In this document: piece after piece, positions 18,149 through 26,848 of the stretch
Layout of the letters: the number at the start of each line of letters is the position of its first letter
Numbering within the stretch: the first letter of the stretch is position 1
Origin: Rugamonas sp. A1-17
GTDB taxonomy: Bacteria; Pseudomonadota; Gammaproteobacteria; Burkholderiales; Burkholderiaceae_D
Length of the DNA stretch: 64,000 nucleotides
NCBI GenBank assembly: GCA_025548565.1
Contig: JAJLPB010000001.1
Span: 620,001-684,000, forward strand
Direction of reading: 5' to 3'
Made by a program: the position numbers and the translations under genes
Notes under the pieces: model-generated
Told to the model about the DNA's origin: nothing
Database searches by the model: none
What the model saw: only the letters and a program-made list of their open reading frames with translations

Positions 18149-20485
18149 ATGAGACACAACCTTTTGATGCTGGCGCTGATCGGCAGCGCTGTTGCCGCCT
18201 GTGGCGGCGGTTCCGACCCGCAAAGCGCCACGCCCGCGCCCAAGCTGATGGCCGGCATACAGACCGCCGACGCCACCGCCGATTGCCCGGCATGGTCGTC
18301 CAGCGCGGTCTACACCGTCGGCATGTGCGTGACCTACAACGGCTCGACCTACAAGGCCAAGTGGTGGACGCAAAATAACGTGCCGGGCACGGAGGAGTGG
18401 GGGCCGTGGGCGCTGCAGTCCGTGACGCCAACGCCGACTCCAACGCCAACGCCGACTCCAACGCCAACGCCAACGCCAACGCCAACGCCAACGCCAACGC
18501 CAACGCCAACGCCAGTCGCGTGCCGCCCTGATGGTTTGACCTCGCCGGTGCCGAACGTGAACTACTGCGGCGTGTATGACGCCAACGGCCGCGAGAAGCT
18601 GGCCAATGGCCTGAACCGCCGCATCGTCGGCTACTTCACCAGCTGGCGCACGGGCGCGAACAACATGCCGTCCTACCTGGTCAACAACATCCCGTGGGAC
18701 AAAATCACCCACGTGAACTACGCCTTCGCCTCGGTCGACGCCAACGCTAAAGTCCAACTGGGCAGCGGCGCCAACAACCCCGACACCGGCATGACTTGGC
18801 CCACCATCCCCGCCGCCGCGATGGACCCATCGCTGCCGTACAAAGGCCACTTCAACCTGCTGGCGCAATACAAGAAGCGTTACCCCGGCGTGAAGGTCAT
18901 GCTGTCGGTAGGCGGCTGGGCGGGCAGCGGCGGCTACTACACCGCCACCACCAACGCCGACGGCTCGCTCAACACCGCCGGCATCAACACGCTGGCCGAT
19001 TCGATGGTGGCTGTGCTGCGCCAGTACACCTTCTTCGACGGCATCGACATCGACTACGAACACCCGACCACCAACAACGAAGCCGGCAACCCGCTGGACT
19101 TCAGCCTCTCCAAGCCACGCCTGGCGGGCCTGATGAAGAGCTACAACGTGCTGCTGAAAACCGTGCGCCAGAAGCTGGACACCGCAGCCGTCGCCGACAA
19201 CAAGTACTACATGCTGACCATCGCCGGCTCCGCGTCCGGCTGGATACTGCGCGGCGAGGAGAACCTCTCCGGCCTGCAGTACCTTGATTACGCCAGCCTG
19301 ATGTCCTATGACCTGCACGGCGGCTGGAACCAGTACGTCGGCCCGAACGCCGCTCTGTTCGACGACGGCAACGACGCCGAACTCAAAGCCGGCAATGCCT
19401 ACTCCTACGGCGGCATCGGTTACCTGAACGTCGACTGGGCCTACCGCTACTATCGCGGCGCATTGCAGGCCGGCCGCATCAACATCGGCGTGCCGTACTA
19501 CACGCGCGGGTGGAAGGACGTCACCGGCGGCAGCAGCGGCCTGTGGGGAACCACGCCGCTGGTGAGCGACACCGTCACCTGCGCCGGCGTCAAGACCTGC
19601 GGCACCGGCGCGGTCGGCATCGACAACGTCTGGTACGACCTGGATGCCAACGGCAAGCCGGTTCCCGGCGGCGGCAATCCGCTGTGGCACGCGCTCAACC
19701 TGCAGAACGGGATCGTCCCGGATTATCTCGATGCCTACGGCGTGACGGAGAAGACCATCACCGGCAGCTACACCGCCAACTACAGCGCCACGATGGCCGC
19801 GCCTTGGTTGTGGAACGCCACGCGCAAAGTCTTCATCTCCACCGAGACGGCGCAATCGATGGCCGCCAAGACCCAGTACGTGATCGACAACGCCATCGGC
19901 GGCATCATGATCTGGGAACTGGCCGGCGACTACGGCTGGGACGCCAGCAAAAACGGCGGCAAGGGCGAGTACTTCATGGGCTACACGCTGACCACCAACA
20001 TCTACAACGCCTTCAAGGCCGCCAGCCCTTACGGCGCGGCGCGGGCGGAATCGGCGATGCCGGCCAGTAGCGCGAAGGTCAGCATATCGCTGGGCGGATG
20101 GGCGCTCGGCGACAGCAACTACCCGATCAACCCCGTGATGACGGTGACGAACAACACCACCGTCACCATACCGGGCGGCTCGGTGGTGGAATTCGACTAT
20201 CCTGTATCGGCGCCCGCCAACATGAGCGATCAATCGGGCTACGGGCTGGTGGTGACCAAGGCCGGCTACACGGGGCCGAACAACATCGGCGGCTTCAAGG
20301 CCAACTTCAACCACGCCAAGTTCACGATCCCGTCGTGGCAGTCGTTGGCGCCGGGGGGCTCGGTGTCGCTGACGCTGAACTACTCGCTGCCGATCTCGGG
20401 GCCGTCCGCCTACGTGGTCACGGTCAACGGCGTGCGCTACGCCTTGAGCGACGAGTATCCTGGCCTGCCGGTCGCGTTGAAATAA
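18149..20485 (+). CDS. GH18 chitinase, lipoprotein, with CBM and ChiC-type C-terminal domain
   Basis: A 778-residue lipoprotein chitinase. It has a signal peptide with VAACGGG lipobox, a CBM5/12 domain almost identical to that of the first chitinase (about 42-90), a Thr-Pro linker (about 92-122), and a GH18 catalytic domain (about 130-630). Glu 304 in FFDGIDIDYEHP is the acid, with YASLMSYDLHGGWNQY further on. A C-terminal chitinase-C-like beta domain (about 645-778, ISLGGWALGDSNYPINPVMT) follows. The start ATG 18149 follows GGGAA. The different catalytic insertions suggest an exo/endo activity complementary to the first enzyme; this is inference. Confidence 0.95.
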   Translation: MRHNLLMLALIGSAVAACGGGSDPQSATPAPKLMAGIQTADATADCPAWSSSAVYTVGMCVTYNGSTYKAKWWTQNNVPGTEEWGPWALQSVTPTPTPTPTPTPTPTPTPTPTPTPTPTPTPVACRPDGLTSPVPNVNYCGVYDANGREKLANGLNRRIVGYFTSWRTGANNMPSYLVNNIPWDKITHVNYAFASVDANAKVQLGSGANNPDTGMTWPTIPAAAMDPSLPYKGHFNLLAQYKKRYPGVKVMLSVGGWAGSGGYYTATTNADGSLNTAGINTLADSMVAVLRQYTFFDGIDIDYEHPTTNNEAGNPLDFSLSKPRLAGLMKSYNVLLKTVRQKLDTAAVADNKYYMLTIAGSASGWILRGEENLSGLQYLDYASLMSYDLHGGWNQYVGPNAALFDDGNDAELKAGNAYSYGGIGYLNVDWAYRYYRGALQAGRINIGVPYYTRGWKDVTGGSSGLWGTTPLVSDTVTCAGVKTCGTGAVGIDNVWYDLDANGKPVPGGGNPLWHALNLQNGIVPDYLDAYGVTEKTITGSYTANYSATMAAPWLWNATRKVFISTETAQSMAAKTQYVIDNAIGGIMIWELAGDYGWDASKNGGKGEYFMGYTLTTNIYNAFKAASPYGAARAESAMPASSAKVSISLGGWALGDSNYPINPVMTVTNNTTVTIPGGSVVEFDYPVSAPANMSDQSGYGLVVTKAGYTGPNNIGGFKANFNHAKFTIPSWQSLAPGGSVSLTLNYSLPISGPSAYVVTVNGVRYALSDEYPGLPVALK
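18422..18516 (+). repeat. Second hexanucleotide Thr-Pro linker repeat
   Basis: Around fifteen copies of ACGCCA with a few ACTCCA variants encode the linker of the second chitinase. It is shorter and more uniform than the copy at 15691-15813, in keeping with recent length change. Confidence 0.9.
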
Positions 20486-20494
20486 GGAGACGCG

Positions 20495-21916
20495 ATGAAA
20501 CCAGTTCACAGCATCGCTGTGCTGAGTGCCTTGCTGCTGGCCGCCTGTGGCGGCGGCAGTGGCGGCGGCCAGGCCGACAGCAGCGTTCCGCGCGTACTCT
20601 CCGGCGGCATCAGCACGGCCGCCGCCACCGCCTGCCCGGCATGGACCGCCACGGCGGTCTACACCGCCGGCATGTGCGTGATCTACCAGGGCAAGCAGTA
20701 CGAGGCCAACTGGTGGGTGCAGGGCACCGCGCCCAATCAGGTGGATACGTGGGGCCCGTGGAAGTACATCGGCGACGCCACCGATCCCACGCCCACCGAT
20801 CCGGGCACGCCGCAACCGGGCGGCGTGCCGACCAAGGCGCAGGCCGAGGCACGCGAGGCGCAACTCACCGACAATGACTTCTTCCGCACGGTGAAGGCGT
20901 CGATCCGCACGCTGGACAACGCGGCGGTGGAAGCCGTATCGCCCGGCGCTGCGGCCAATCCCGCCAACGTCAAGCGGGTGGAGCGGCTGCTCACATCGAC
21001 CAAATGGGACTATTACTTCGGCATCCGTGAGCCCAGCTACACGTACGGCCGCTTCCTGCAGGCGGTGGCCAAGTTCCCTGCGGTCTGCGGCGACTACAAC
21101 GACGGCCGCGATGCGGACGCCATCTGCCGCCACTCGCTGGCGACCATGTTCGCCCACTTCGCACAGGAGACGGGCGACCATAACGCCAGCCTGCCGTTGC
21201 CCCAATGGCGTCAAGGCCTGAAGTACCTGCGCGAGATGGGCTGCGGCGAGACGGGCACCAACTGCGGCTACAACGTCGAGTGCTCGGACCCGGTGTTCAA
21301 CACCGTCTGGACCTGCGGTAAAAACGCCGACGGCAGTTTCAAGAAGTACTACGGACGTGGCGCCAAGCAGCTCTCGTACAACTACAACTACGGCCCGTTC
21401 TCGCAGGTGATGTTCAACGGCGACCAGTCGGTGCTGCTGAAGGATCCCGATCAGGTGGCGTCGACCTGGTTGAATCTCGCCTCGGCGACGTTCTTCTTCG
21501 TGTATCCGCAGCCGCCCAAGCCGTCGATGCTGCATGTGCTGGACGGGACCTGGGTGCCGAATGCGGCGGACAATGCGGCCGGCGCGGGCAACAACTTCGC
21601 CACCACCATCATGATCATCAACGCCGAATGCGGCACCGGCACCGAGAAGGCTGCGGCGCAGAACCGCATCGACTACTACAAGCAGTTCGCGGCGGACCTG
21701 GGCTGGAACATCGGCAGCGAGCAGCTGTCCTGCGCGACGATGCAGCGCTTCAGCGGTTCCAGTTCGGCGGCCTACAACATCTACTGGGAGAAGAACTGGA
21801 GCAGCGGCGGCGACTACCAATGTCAGTTGGTCAATTATCAGACGCCGTACAGCGCTCTAATCCCCGGAAACTACACCAAATGCGTGGAGAAGAACTGGGG
21901 AGTAACGCTCAAGTGA
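20495..21916 (+). CDS. GH19 chitinase, lipoprotein, with chitin-binding domain
   Basis: A 473-residue secreted family 19 chitinase. Visible parts are a lipobox LLAACGGG, a CBM5/12 domain (CPAWTATAVYTAGMCVIYQG, about 46-90) more diverged than in the other two chitinases, a short proline-rich linker without long TP repeats, and a GH19 domain (about 120-470). The catalytic acid is probably Glu 225 in FAHFAQETGDHN; KYYGRGAKQLSYNYNYGPFS is a hallmark of the family. The start has AAGGAG five bases upstream and lies nine bases after the previous gene. GH19 enzymes invert the anomeric centre and complement the retaining GH18 enzymes of the operon. Confidence 0.95.
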   Translation: MKPVHSIAVLSALLLAACGGGSGGGQADSSVPRVLSGGISTAAATACPAWTATAVYTAGMCVIYQGKQYEANWWVQGTAPNQVDTWGPWKYIGDATDPTPTDPGTPQPGGVPTKAQAEAREAQLTDNDFFRTVKASIRTLDNAAVEAVSPGAAANPANVKRVERLLTSTKWDYYFGIREPSYTYGRFLQAVAKFPAVCGDYNDGRDADAICRHSLATMFAHFAQETGDHNASLPLPQWRQGLKYLREMGCGETGTNCGYNVECSDPVFNTVWTCGKNADGSFKKYYGRGAKQLSYNYNYGPFSQVMFNGDQSVLLKDPDQVASTWLNLASATFFFVYPQPPKPSMLHVLDGTWVPNAADNAAGAGNNFATTIMIINAECGTGTEKAAAQNRIDYYKQFAADLGWNIGSEQLSCATMQRFSGSSSAAYNIYWEKNWSSGGDYQCQLVNYQTPYSALIPGNYTKCVEKNWGVTLK

Positions 21917-21963
21917 GGTGATGGCATACAATGGAAGGGCCGTCAGCAACAAGGAAGCCCTCC

Positions 21964-22698
21964 ATGCCTATGCACTACCTGCGGGCCATGACAAGTCCGC
22001 AACGCACCGATATCAGTAACCGCCGCCTTGGCCGTTCGCTGGCCTTCGTGGCCGGCGCGGTCAATGCCGGCGGCTTTTTCGCGGTGGGACAATACACGTC
22101 CCACATGAGCGGCATCGTCTCGGCGGTGGCCGACGACGCCGCGCTGGGGGAGGTGCGGCTGGTGCTGGCGGGCCTGGCGTCGCTGCTGTCGTTCCTGCTG
22201 GGCGCGGCCACGTCGGCGATCCTGATCAACTGGGGCCGGCGGCGCGGGGCGCAAAGCCTGTATGCGCTGCCGCTGATCGTGGAGGCGGCGCTGCTGCTGT
22301 GTTTTGGCCTGATGGGCGCGCGGCTGGACGCATCCGGGCAGGTGTCCGCCATCATCGCCTTGCTATGCTTTGTGATGGGACTGCAAAACGCCATCATCAC
22401 CAAGGTGTCGCGCGCCGAAATCCGCACCACCCACGTCACCGGCCTGGTGACCGACATCGGCATCGAGCTGGGTAAAATGTTTTACTGGAACGACAGCGTC
22501 CTGGCCGAGAGGGTGATGGCCGATCGCGGCAAGCTATTGTTACTGAGCTCCCTGCTGGGGATGTTTTTGCTGGGCGGCCTGGCCGGCGCCTTCGGCTTCA
22601 AATACCTGGGCTTCATCGTCACGGTGCCGCTGGCGGTGGCGCTGCTGTCGCTGGCCATCATCCCCGTGTTCGACGACCTGCTGCAGGCGAAGAGTTAA
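21964..22698 (+). CDS. YoaK/DUF1275 family membrane protein
   Basis: A 244-residue integral membrane protein of the DUF1275 (YoaK) family with about six transmembrane helices and the conserved opening LGRSLAFVAGAVNAGGFFAV. The region GLQNAIITKVSRAEIRTTHV is characteristic. Start ATG 21964 follows AAGGAAG; an earlier ATG at 21931 has none. The family has no firm biochemical role. It is close behind the GH19 gene but codes for an unrelated product. Confidence 0.88.
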   Translation: MPMHYLRAMTSPQRTDISNRRLGRSLAFVAGAVNAGGFFAVGQYTSHMSGIVSAVADDAALGEVRLVLAGLASLLSFLLGAATSAILINWGRRRGAQSLYALPLIVEAALLLCFGLMGARLDASGQVSAIIALLCFVMGLQNAIITKVSRAEIRTTHVTGLVTDIGIELGKMFYWNDSVLAERVMADRGKLLLLSSLLGMFLLGGLAGAFGFKYLGFIVTVPLAVALLSLAIIPVFDDLLQAKS

Positions 22699-22736
22699 GG
22701 ATTAGTCTATACTTTGCCGCAAGGAGAAACCACCGG

Positions 22737-23138
22737 ATGATGAGGACTTACCAAGGCAGCTGCCATTGCGGCGCGGTGCGCTTCGAGGCGGATGTCGACC
22801 TGGCGCACGGCACGCTGCGCTGCAATTGCTCGTTCTGCCTGAAGATACGCTGCTGGGCCGTGATGGCCAAGCCCGAGGCCTTCCGCCTGCTGGCCGGCGA
22901 GGGCGAGATGAACGTCTACCAGTTCGGCGCGAAGAACGAGCATCACTACTTCTGCAAGCACTGCGGCGTGCGGCCTTACGGTGTCGGCAACTCGCCGCGC
23001 CACGGGGTGTTCTACGGCGTGAACGTCGCCAGCCTCGATGGCGTCAGCGACGAGGACTTCGCCAACGCGCCCATCACCTATGTCGACGGCCGCTCCGACA
23101 ACTGGATATCGCCACCCACCGAAACCCGCTACCTTTGA
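22737..23138 (+). CDS. GFA-domain (CENP-V/Gfa family) zinc protein
   Basis: A 133-residue protein of the glutathione-dependent formaldehyde-activating (Gfa) fold. Zinc ligands are visible as SCHCGAVRF (residues 7-15), CNCSFC near 33-38, and FCKHCG near 81. True Gfa activity is doubtful for most members, so only the fold is claimed. Start ATG 22737 with AAGGAG upstream. It is followed five bases after its stop by a GNAT acetyltransferase on the same strand. Confidence 0.88.
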   Translation: MMRTYQGSCHCGAVRFEADVDLAHGTLRCNCSFCLKIRCWAVMAKPEAFRLLAGEGEMNVYQFGAKNEHHYFCKHCGVRPYGVGNSPRHGVFYGVNVASLDGVSDEDFANAPITYVDGRSDNWISPPTETRYL

Positions 23139-23143
23139 ATCCG

Positions 23144-23629
23144 ATGATACGACCCGCCACGCCGGACGATGCATCCGCCATCGTCGCCATCTACAACCAC
23201 TACATCGCCACCACCACCATCAGCTTCGAGGAGCACCCGGTCGCGCCGGAGGACATGGCGGGCCGCATCCGCGACGTCACCGCGCACCTGCCATGGCTGG
23301 TGTATGAGCGGGACGGCGAAGTGCTCGGCTACGCCTACGCCACCAAATGGCGCGCCCGCAGCGCCTACCGCTTTTCCGCCGAGACCAGCGTTTACGTGGA
23401 GTTCGGGCAGGGCGGCAAGGGGATAGGATCGGCTTTGTACAAGGCGCTGCTGGAGGAACTGCGCGCCCGCGAGATCCATATGGCGATAGGCGGCATCGCC
23501 CAGCCCAACGAAGCCAGCGTGGCGCTGCACGAAAGTCTGGGCTTCGAAAAGGTCGCCCTTTTCAAACAGGTCGGCCGCAAGTTCGATCGCTGGATCGATG
23601 TTGGTTACTGGGAGCTGCGGCTGTCCTAA
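23144..23629 (+). CDS. GNAT N-acetyltransferase (phosphinothricin-acetyltransferase-like)
   Basis: A 161-residue acetyl-CoA-dependent acetyltransferase. It opens MIRPATPDDASAIVAIYNHY, has the acetyl-CoA loop region QGGKGIGSALYKALLEELRA, and the NEASVALHESLGFEKV motif common to Pat/Bar-type enzymes that acetylate phosphinothricin or methionine sulfoximine. The natural substrate is uncertain. Its stop overlaps the stop of the convergent sensor gene. Confidence 0.88.
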   Translation: MIRPATPDDASAIVAIYNHYIATTTISFEEHPVAPEDMAGRIRDVTAHLPWLVYERDGEVLGYAYATKWRARSAYRFSAETSVYVEFGQGGKGIGSALYKALLEELRAREIHMAIGGIAQPNEASVALHESLGFEKVALFKQVGRKFDRWIDVGYWELRLS

Positions 23630-26600
23630 GCCACCCGCGCCTCGCCGTCCTCCGGCGCCAGCACGCTGCGGTTGCCGCCTTCGGAGCGGGCCAGGTACAG
23701 GGCCTGGTCTGCCGCCAGCACCAGGTCTTCGGTGGTGCCGTTCTGCGTCGCCGGTAGCGATGCGACGCCGATGCTGGCGCTGATGCCGCCCGACCTGGCT
23801 TGCACGTCCGGCAGGTTCAACGCGGCCAGCGCCGCCTCCATGCGCCGCGCGATCCGCATCGCTTCGTCACCGGCGGTGGCGGGGGCGAGGAAGGCGAATT
23901 GGTCGGCGCCGTAGCGCGCCACCAGGTCGCCGGCCCGCTGCACCGCACCGTTCAGCGCATGCGCCGCGAGCCGCAGGACTTCGTCGGCGGCCTGCTGGCC
24001 GTGGTGCTCGCGGTAGGCCGCCAGCTGGTCGATCTCCACCAGTCCGATTGCCATCGGCTGCTTGTCACGCGCCGCGCGGCGCCATTCGCACGCCAACTGG
24101 TCGTCGAAGCAGCGGCGGTTGGCGATGCCGGTCAGGGTGTCGGTGGCGGACAGGTTGGCCAGCTTGTGCTGCGCGATCCGCAGTGCTTCGCTGCGCTCCC
24201 GCAGTTGCGCCTCCAGCATCCGCGTCCGTGCGCTCATGCGCCGGACCGCCCAGCGTAACATCAGCAACAGCAGCACCGCAGCCAGCAAAACGACTGCGCC
24301 GCGCACCCACCAGGTTTCCCACACCGGCGGCGTGATGGCGATCGGCAGGACGATCTCATCGCGGCTGGCCACGCCCTTGTTGTTGCTGCCCTGGAGGTGG
24401 AAGCGGTATTTGCCGGGCGCCAGATTGGTGTAGGTCGCCACGGGATGGGCTGCATCGGCCTGCACCGGCTGCGTGTCGAAGCCTTCCAGCCAGTAGCTGT
24501 AGGCGTTCCTGCGCGGTTCGGCGAAATGCAGCGCGGCGAATTCGATCGAAATGGTGTTGGCGGTCCACGGCAGGCTCAGTGAGCGCGGCTGCGTCACGCC
24601 GCCTTCCAGCACCACATCCCGCGGCGGGTTCTTGCCGCCCAGCGAGCGATTGAGCACGCGGATGTCGGTGATCGCCAACTGCGGCGGGCGCGAGGCGCTG
24701 CTGTGGATCGCCGGGTTGACCGCTGTGACGCCGCTGCTACTGCCGAAGTACAGGAAGCCGTTGCCGCTGTTGGCAGCGGAGTCTATGTAAAAGCCTTCGG
24801 TCAGCCCGTCCTCCACCGAGTATTCGGTGACGGTGCTGGAGACCGGATCGATCTTGCTCAGGCCCGCCGCCGTGGTCACCCAGATCATGCCGTTTTTATC
24901 CGAGCGTATCGCCTCGATCAGGCGCGTACCCAGTTCGCCTTTTTCCTGGATGCGGGTGATGCTGAAGGCGCCGTCCTTGCCTGCCACTATGTGGTTCAAA
25001 CCCTTGGAGGTGCCGACCCACATGCTGCCGTCGGCATCCTGGTGCAGGCTGCTGACACGGTCGCTGCTCAGGCTTGCCGGGTTGTCCGGATCGAAGCGGA
25101 AATGGCGGAACTTGCCGCTGGCCGGATCGAGCATATCGAGCCCGCCGCCGCGATAGAACTCGCCGCTCCATACGCGGCCGGCGCTGTCTTCCGCGACGGT
25201 GCTGGCACCGTCGACGCTGCGGCTGGCCGGGTCCTGGTCGTCGTGCGCGTAGCTCCGGACCGCGCCGCTGGCCGTGTCGTAGCGCAGCAGGGCTGTGCCG
25301 GTGCCCAGCCACAGCACGCCGCCGCGTCCCGGTGCGATGGCGTTGATGAAGTCCGTGGTCTTGCTGCCGAAGCGGATCACCTTGAACGGCGCGTCCGGCT
25401 TGTCCAGCCGGTTCAGGCCTTCCGAGGTGCCCACCCACAGCGTGCCGTCCGGCGCCTGGTAGGTGCTGTAGATGACGTTGGAACTGATGGCGCCCGGCCG
25501 CTTCGGCGTGGCGCTCCAGGTGCGCACCATCTTGCGCGTGGCGGGATCGAACAGCGCCAGGCCATCGTCCAGCGCGAGCCATAGCTGGTTGTTGGCGGCC
25601 GCGCCCACGCTGCGCACGAAGTTGCTGGACTTGACGAAGTCGGGATCGATGTCGCGCGGGACGAAACGTTCGAAGCCGTGGTAGCCAAGGTTGGCGCGGC
25701 TGACGCCATCGGTCAGCGAGCCTACCCACAAGGTGCCGCTGCGGTCGCGCATGGTGGTGTTGATGGCGTCGCTGTTGAGGCTATGCGCGTCCTCGGCGCG
25801 GTGGCGGTAGCTCTGGAACTGGCGCAGCTCGCGGTCCCAGCGCAGCAGGCCACTGGTGCGGGTACTGATCCACATGTCGCCGGCGCGGTCCTCGTCGATG
25901 TCGGTCACGCGCTTGGCCTGCACCGCCAGCGCCTCGCGCTGCTCCCATGGCTGGCCGGACTTCCACGTCACCAGGCCGTCGGCCGATCCTATCCACAGCG
26001 TGGCGGCGCTGTCGAGGTACAGCGCGCGCACGTCGTTGGCCTTGGGGTTGGGATGCTCCGCATCGTCGACGCGGAAGTGCTGGAAGCCGCTGGCGCCGGG
26101 CGCCAGGTAATCCAGGCCGCCCGGCCAGGTCGCGGCCCAGACGCCGCCCTTGGTGTCGACGGCGACGGCGTTGACGTCGTTGTAGAGCAGGCTGTCCGGC
26201 CGCGCCGCGTCGTGCCGGTAGGTCGTGAAAGTACCCTTGCGCGGGTCGAAGCGGTGCAGGCCGCCCCATGTCGCCACCCACATGCCGCCTTTGTAGTCGG
26301 AGACGATGCGGCGCACGATGCGCGCGTTGCCCGAGCCGCCGGCGGGCACGTAGCGCGTGAAGTTGTTGGCCGCCGGGTCGAAGCGCGCCAGCCCTTCGTC
26401 GGTGCCTATCCACAGCCTGCCCGTTTCGTCTTCGTACAGCGAGGTGACGCGGCCGCCCGGCAGGCTATGCGGATCGGCCGGGTCGTTGAGGTAGCGCACC
26501 TGCTTATGGCCGTCGTGGCGGAACAAGCCGCCCTCGATGGTGCCGATCCAGACGAAGCCCTGCCGGTCCTGCAGCATGGCGAGGATGGCGCGGCTGTCGG

Positions 26601-26727
26601 CGCCCAGCGAGTCGACCGCGGTGAAGGCCAGCGGACGCGGTGCCGCCGGCGCCGGCGCGGCATGCAGGCAGGCCAGCGCGCCGCATAGCAGCAGGCGTAT
26701 GAGAGGGCGGACGGAGGTGCGCGGCAT
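23626..26727 (-). CDS. Propeller sensor protein with degenerate GGDEF domain
   Basis: A 1033-residue membrane sensor. A signal peptide (1-28) is followed by two-component-regulator propeller repeats (about 40-690; many copies of the pattern DxxGxxWIGT, such as DRQGFVWIGTIEGGL). Next come a Y_Y_Y domain (about 700-775), one transmembrane helix near 785-805, a coiled coil, and a GGDEF domain (about 850-1020). The signature is GADQF in place of GGDEF and the metal loop reads VEIDQLAAYREHHG, so cyclase activity is probably lost. The upstream inhibitory site RxxD (RAGD, five residues before) is kept, so it may serve as a c-di-GMP receptor. Confidence 0.9.
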   Translation of the reverse strand: MPRTSVRPLIRLLLCGALACLHAAPAPAAPRPLAFTAVDSLGADSRAILAMLQDRQGFVWIGTIEGGLFRHDGHKQVRYLNDPADPHSLPGGRVTSLYEDETGRLWIGTDEGLARFDPAANNFTRYVPAGGSGNARIVRRIVSDYKGGMWVATWGGLHRFDPRKGTFTTYRHDAARPDSLLYNDVNAVAVDTKGGVWAATWPGGLDYLAPGASGFQHFRVDDAEHPNPKANDVRALYLDSAATLWIGSADGLVTWKSGQPWEQREALAVQAKRVTDIDEDRAGDMWISTRTSGLLRWDRELRQFQSYRHRAEDAHSLNSDAINTTMRDRSGTLWVGSLTDGVSRANLGYHGFERFVPRDIDPDFVKSSNFVRSVGAAANNQLWLALDDGLALFDPATRKMVRTWSATPKRPGAISSNVIYSTYQAPDGTLWVGTSEGLNRLDKPDAPFKVIRFGSKTTDFINAIAPGRGGVLWLGTGTALLRYDTASGAVRSYAHDDQDPASRSVDGASTVAEDSAGRVWSGEFYRGGGLDMLDPASGKFRHFRFDPDNPASLSSDRVSSLHQDADGSMWVGTSKGLNHIVAGKDGAFSITRIQEKGELGTRLIEAIRSDKNGMIWVTTAAGLSKIDPVSSTVTEYSVEDGLTEGFYIDSAANSGNGFLYFGSSSGVTAVNPAIHSSASRPPQLAITDIRVLNRSLGGKNPPRDVVLEGGVTQPRSLSLPWTANTISIEFAALHFAEPRRNAYSYWLEGFDTQPVQADAAHPVATYTNLAPGKYRFHLQGSNNKGVASRDEIVLPIAITPPVWETWWVRGAVVLLAAVLLLLMLRWAVRRMSARTRMLEAQLRERSEALRIAQHKLANLSATDTLTGIANRRCFDDQLACEWRRAARDKQPMAIGLVEIDQLAAYREHHGQQAADEVLRLAAHALNGAVQRAGDLVARYGADQFAFLAPATAGDEAMRIARRMEAALAALNLPDVQARSGGISASIGVASLPATQNGTTEDLVLAADQALYLARSEGGNRSVLAPEDGEARVA

Positions 26728-26787
26728 TCAAGGACCTTGGTATTTTGGCTAGCCAAGTAAAGCACAGATTCGGCCGCCGTGGAAGCG

Positions 26788-26815
26788 TTGCCGGCTAACA
26801 CTTTTCAGCTATAAT
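26788..26815 (+). promoter_or_regulatory. Sigma-70-type promoter of the hybrid kinase gene
   Basis: TTGCCG at 26788-26793 and a perfect TATAAT at 26810-26815 are separated by 16 bases. Transcription would begin about 26822, leaving a leader of some 27 bases before the ATG at 26849, which has AAGG upstream. Confidence 0.6.
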
Positions 26816-26848
26816 CTCTTGACAAATCTATATGCTACGCAAGGCGCC

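Noticed and set aside
18080..21820. 1246-codon open frame on the minus strand opposite two chitinases
   Set aside because: Same reason: a shadow of GH18 and GH19 genes with no recognisable domain and no ribosome binding site.
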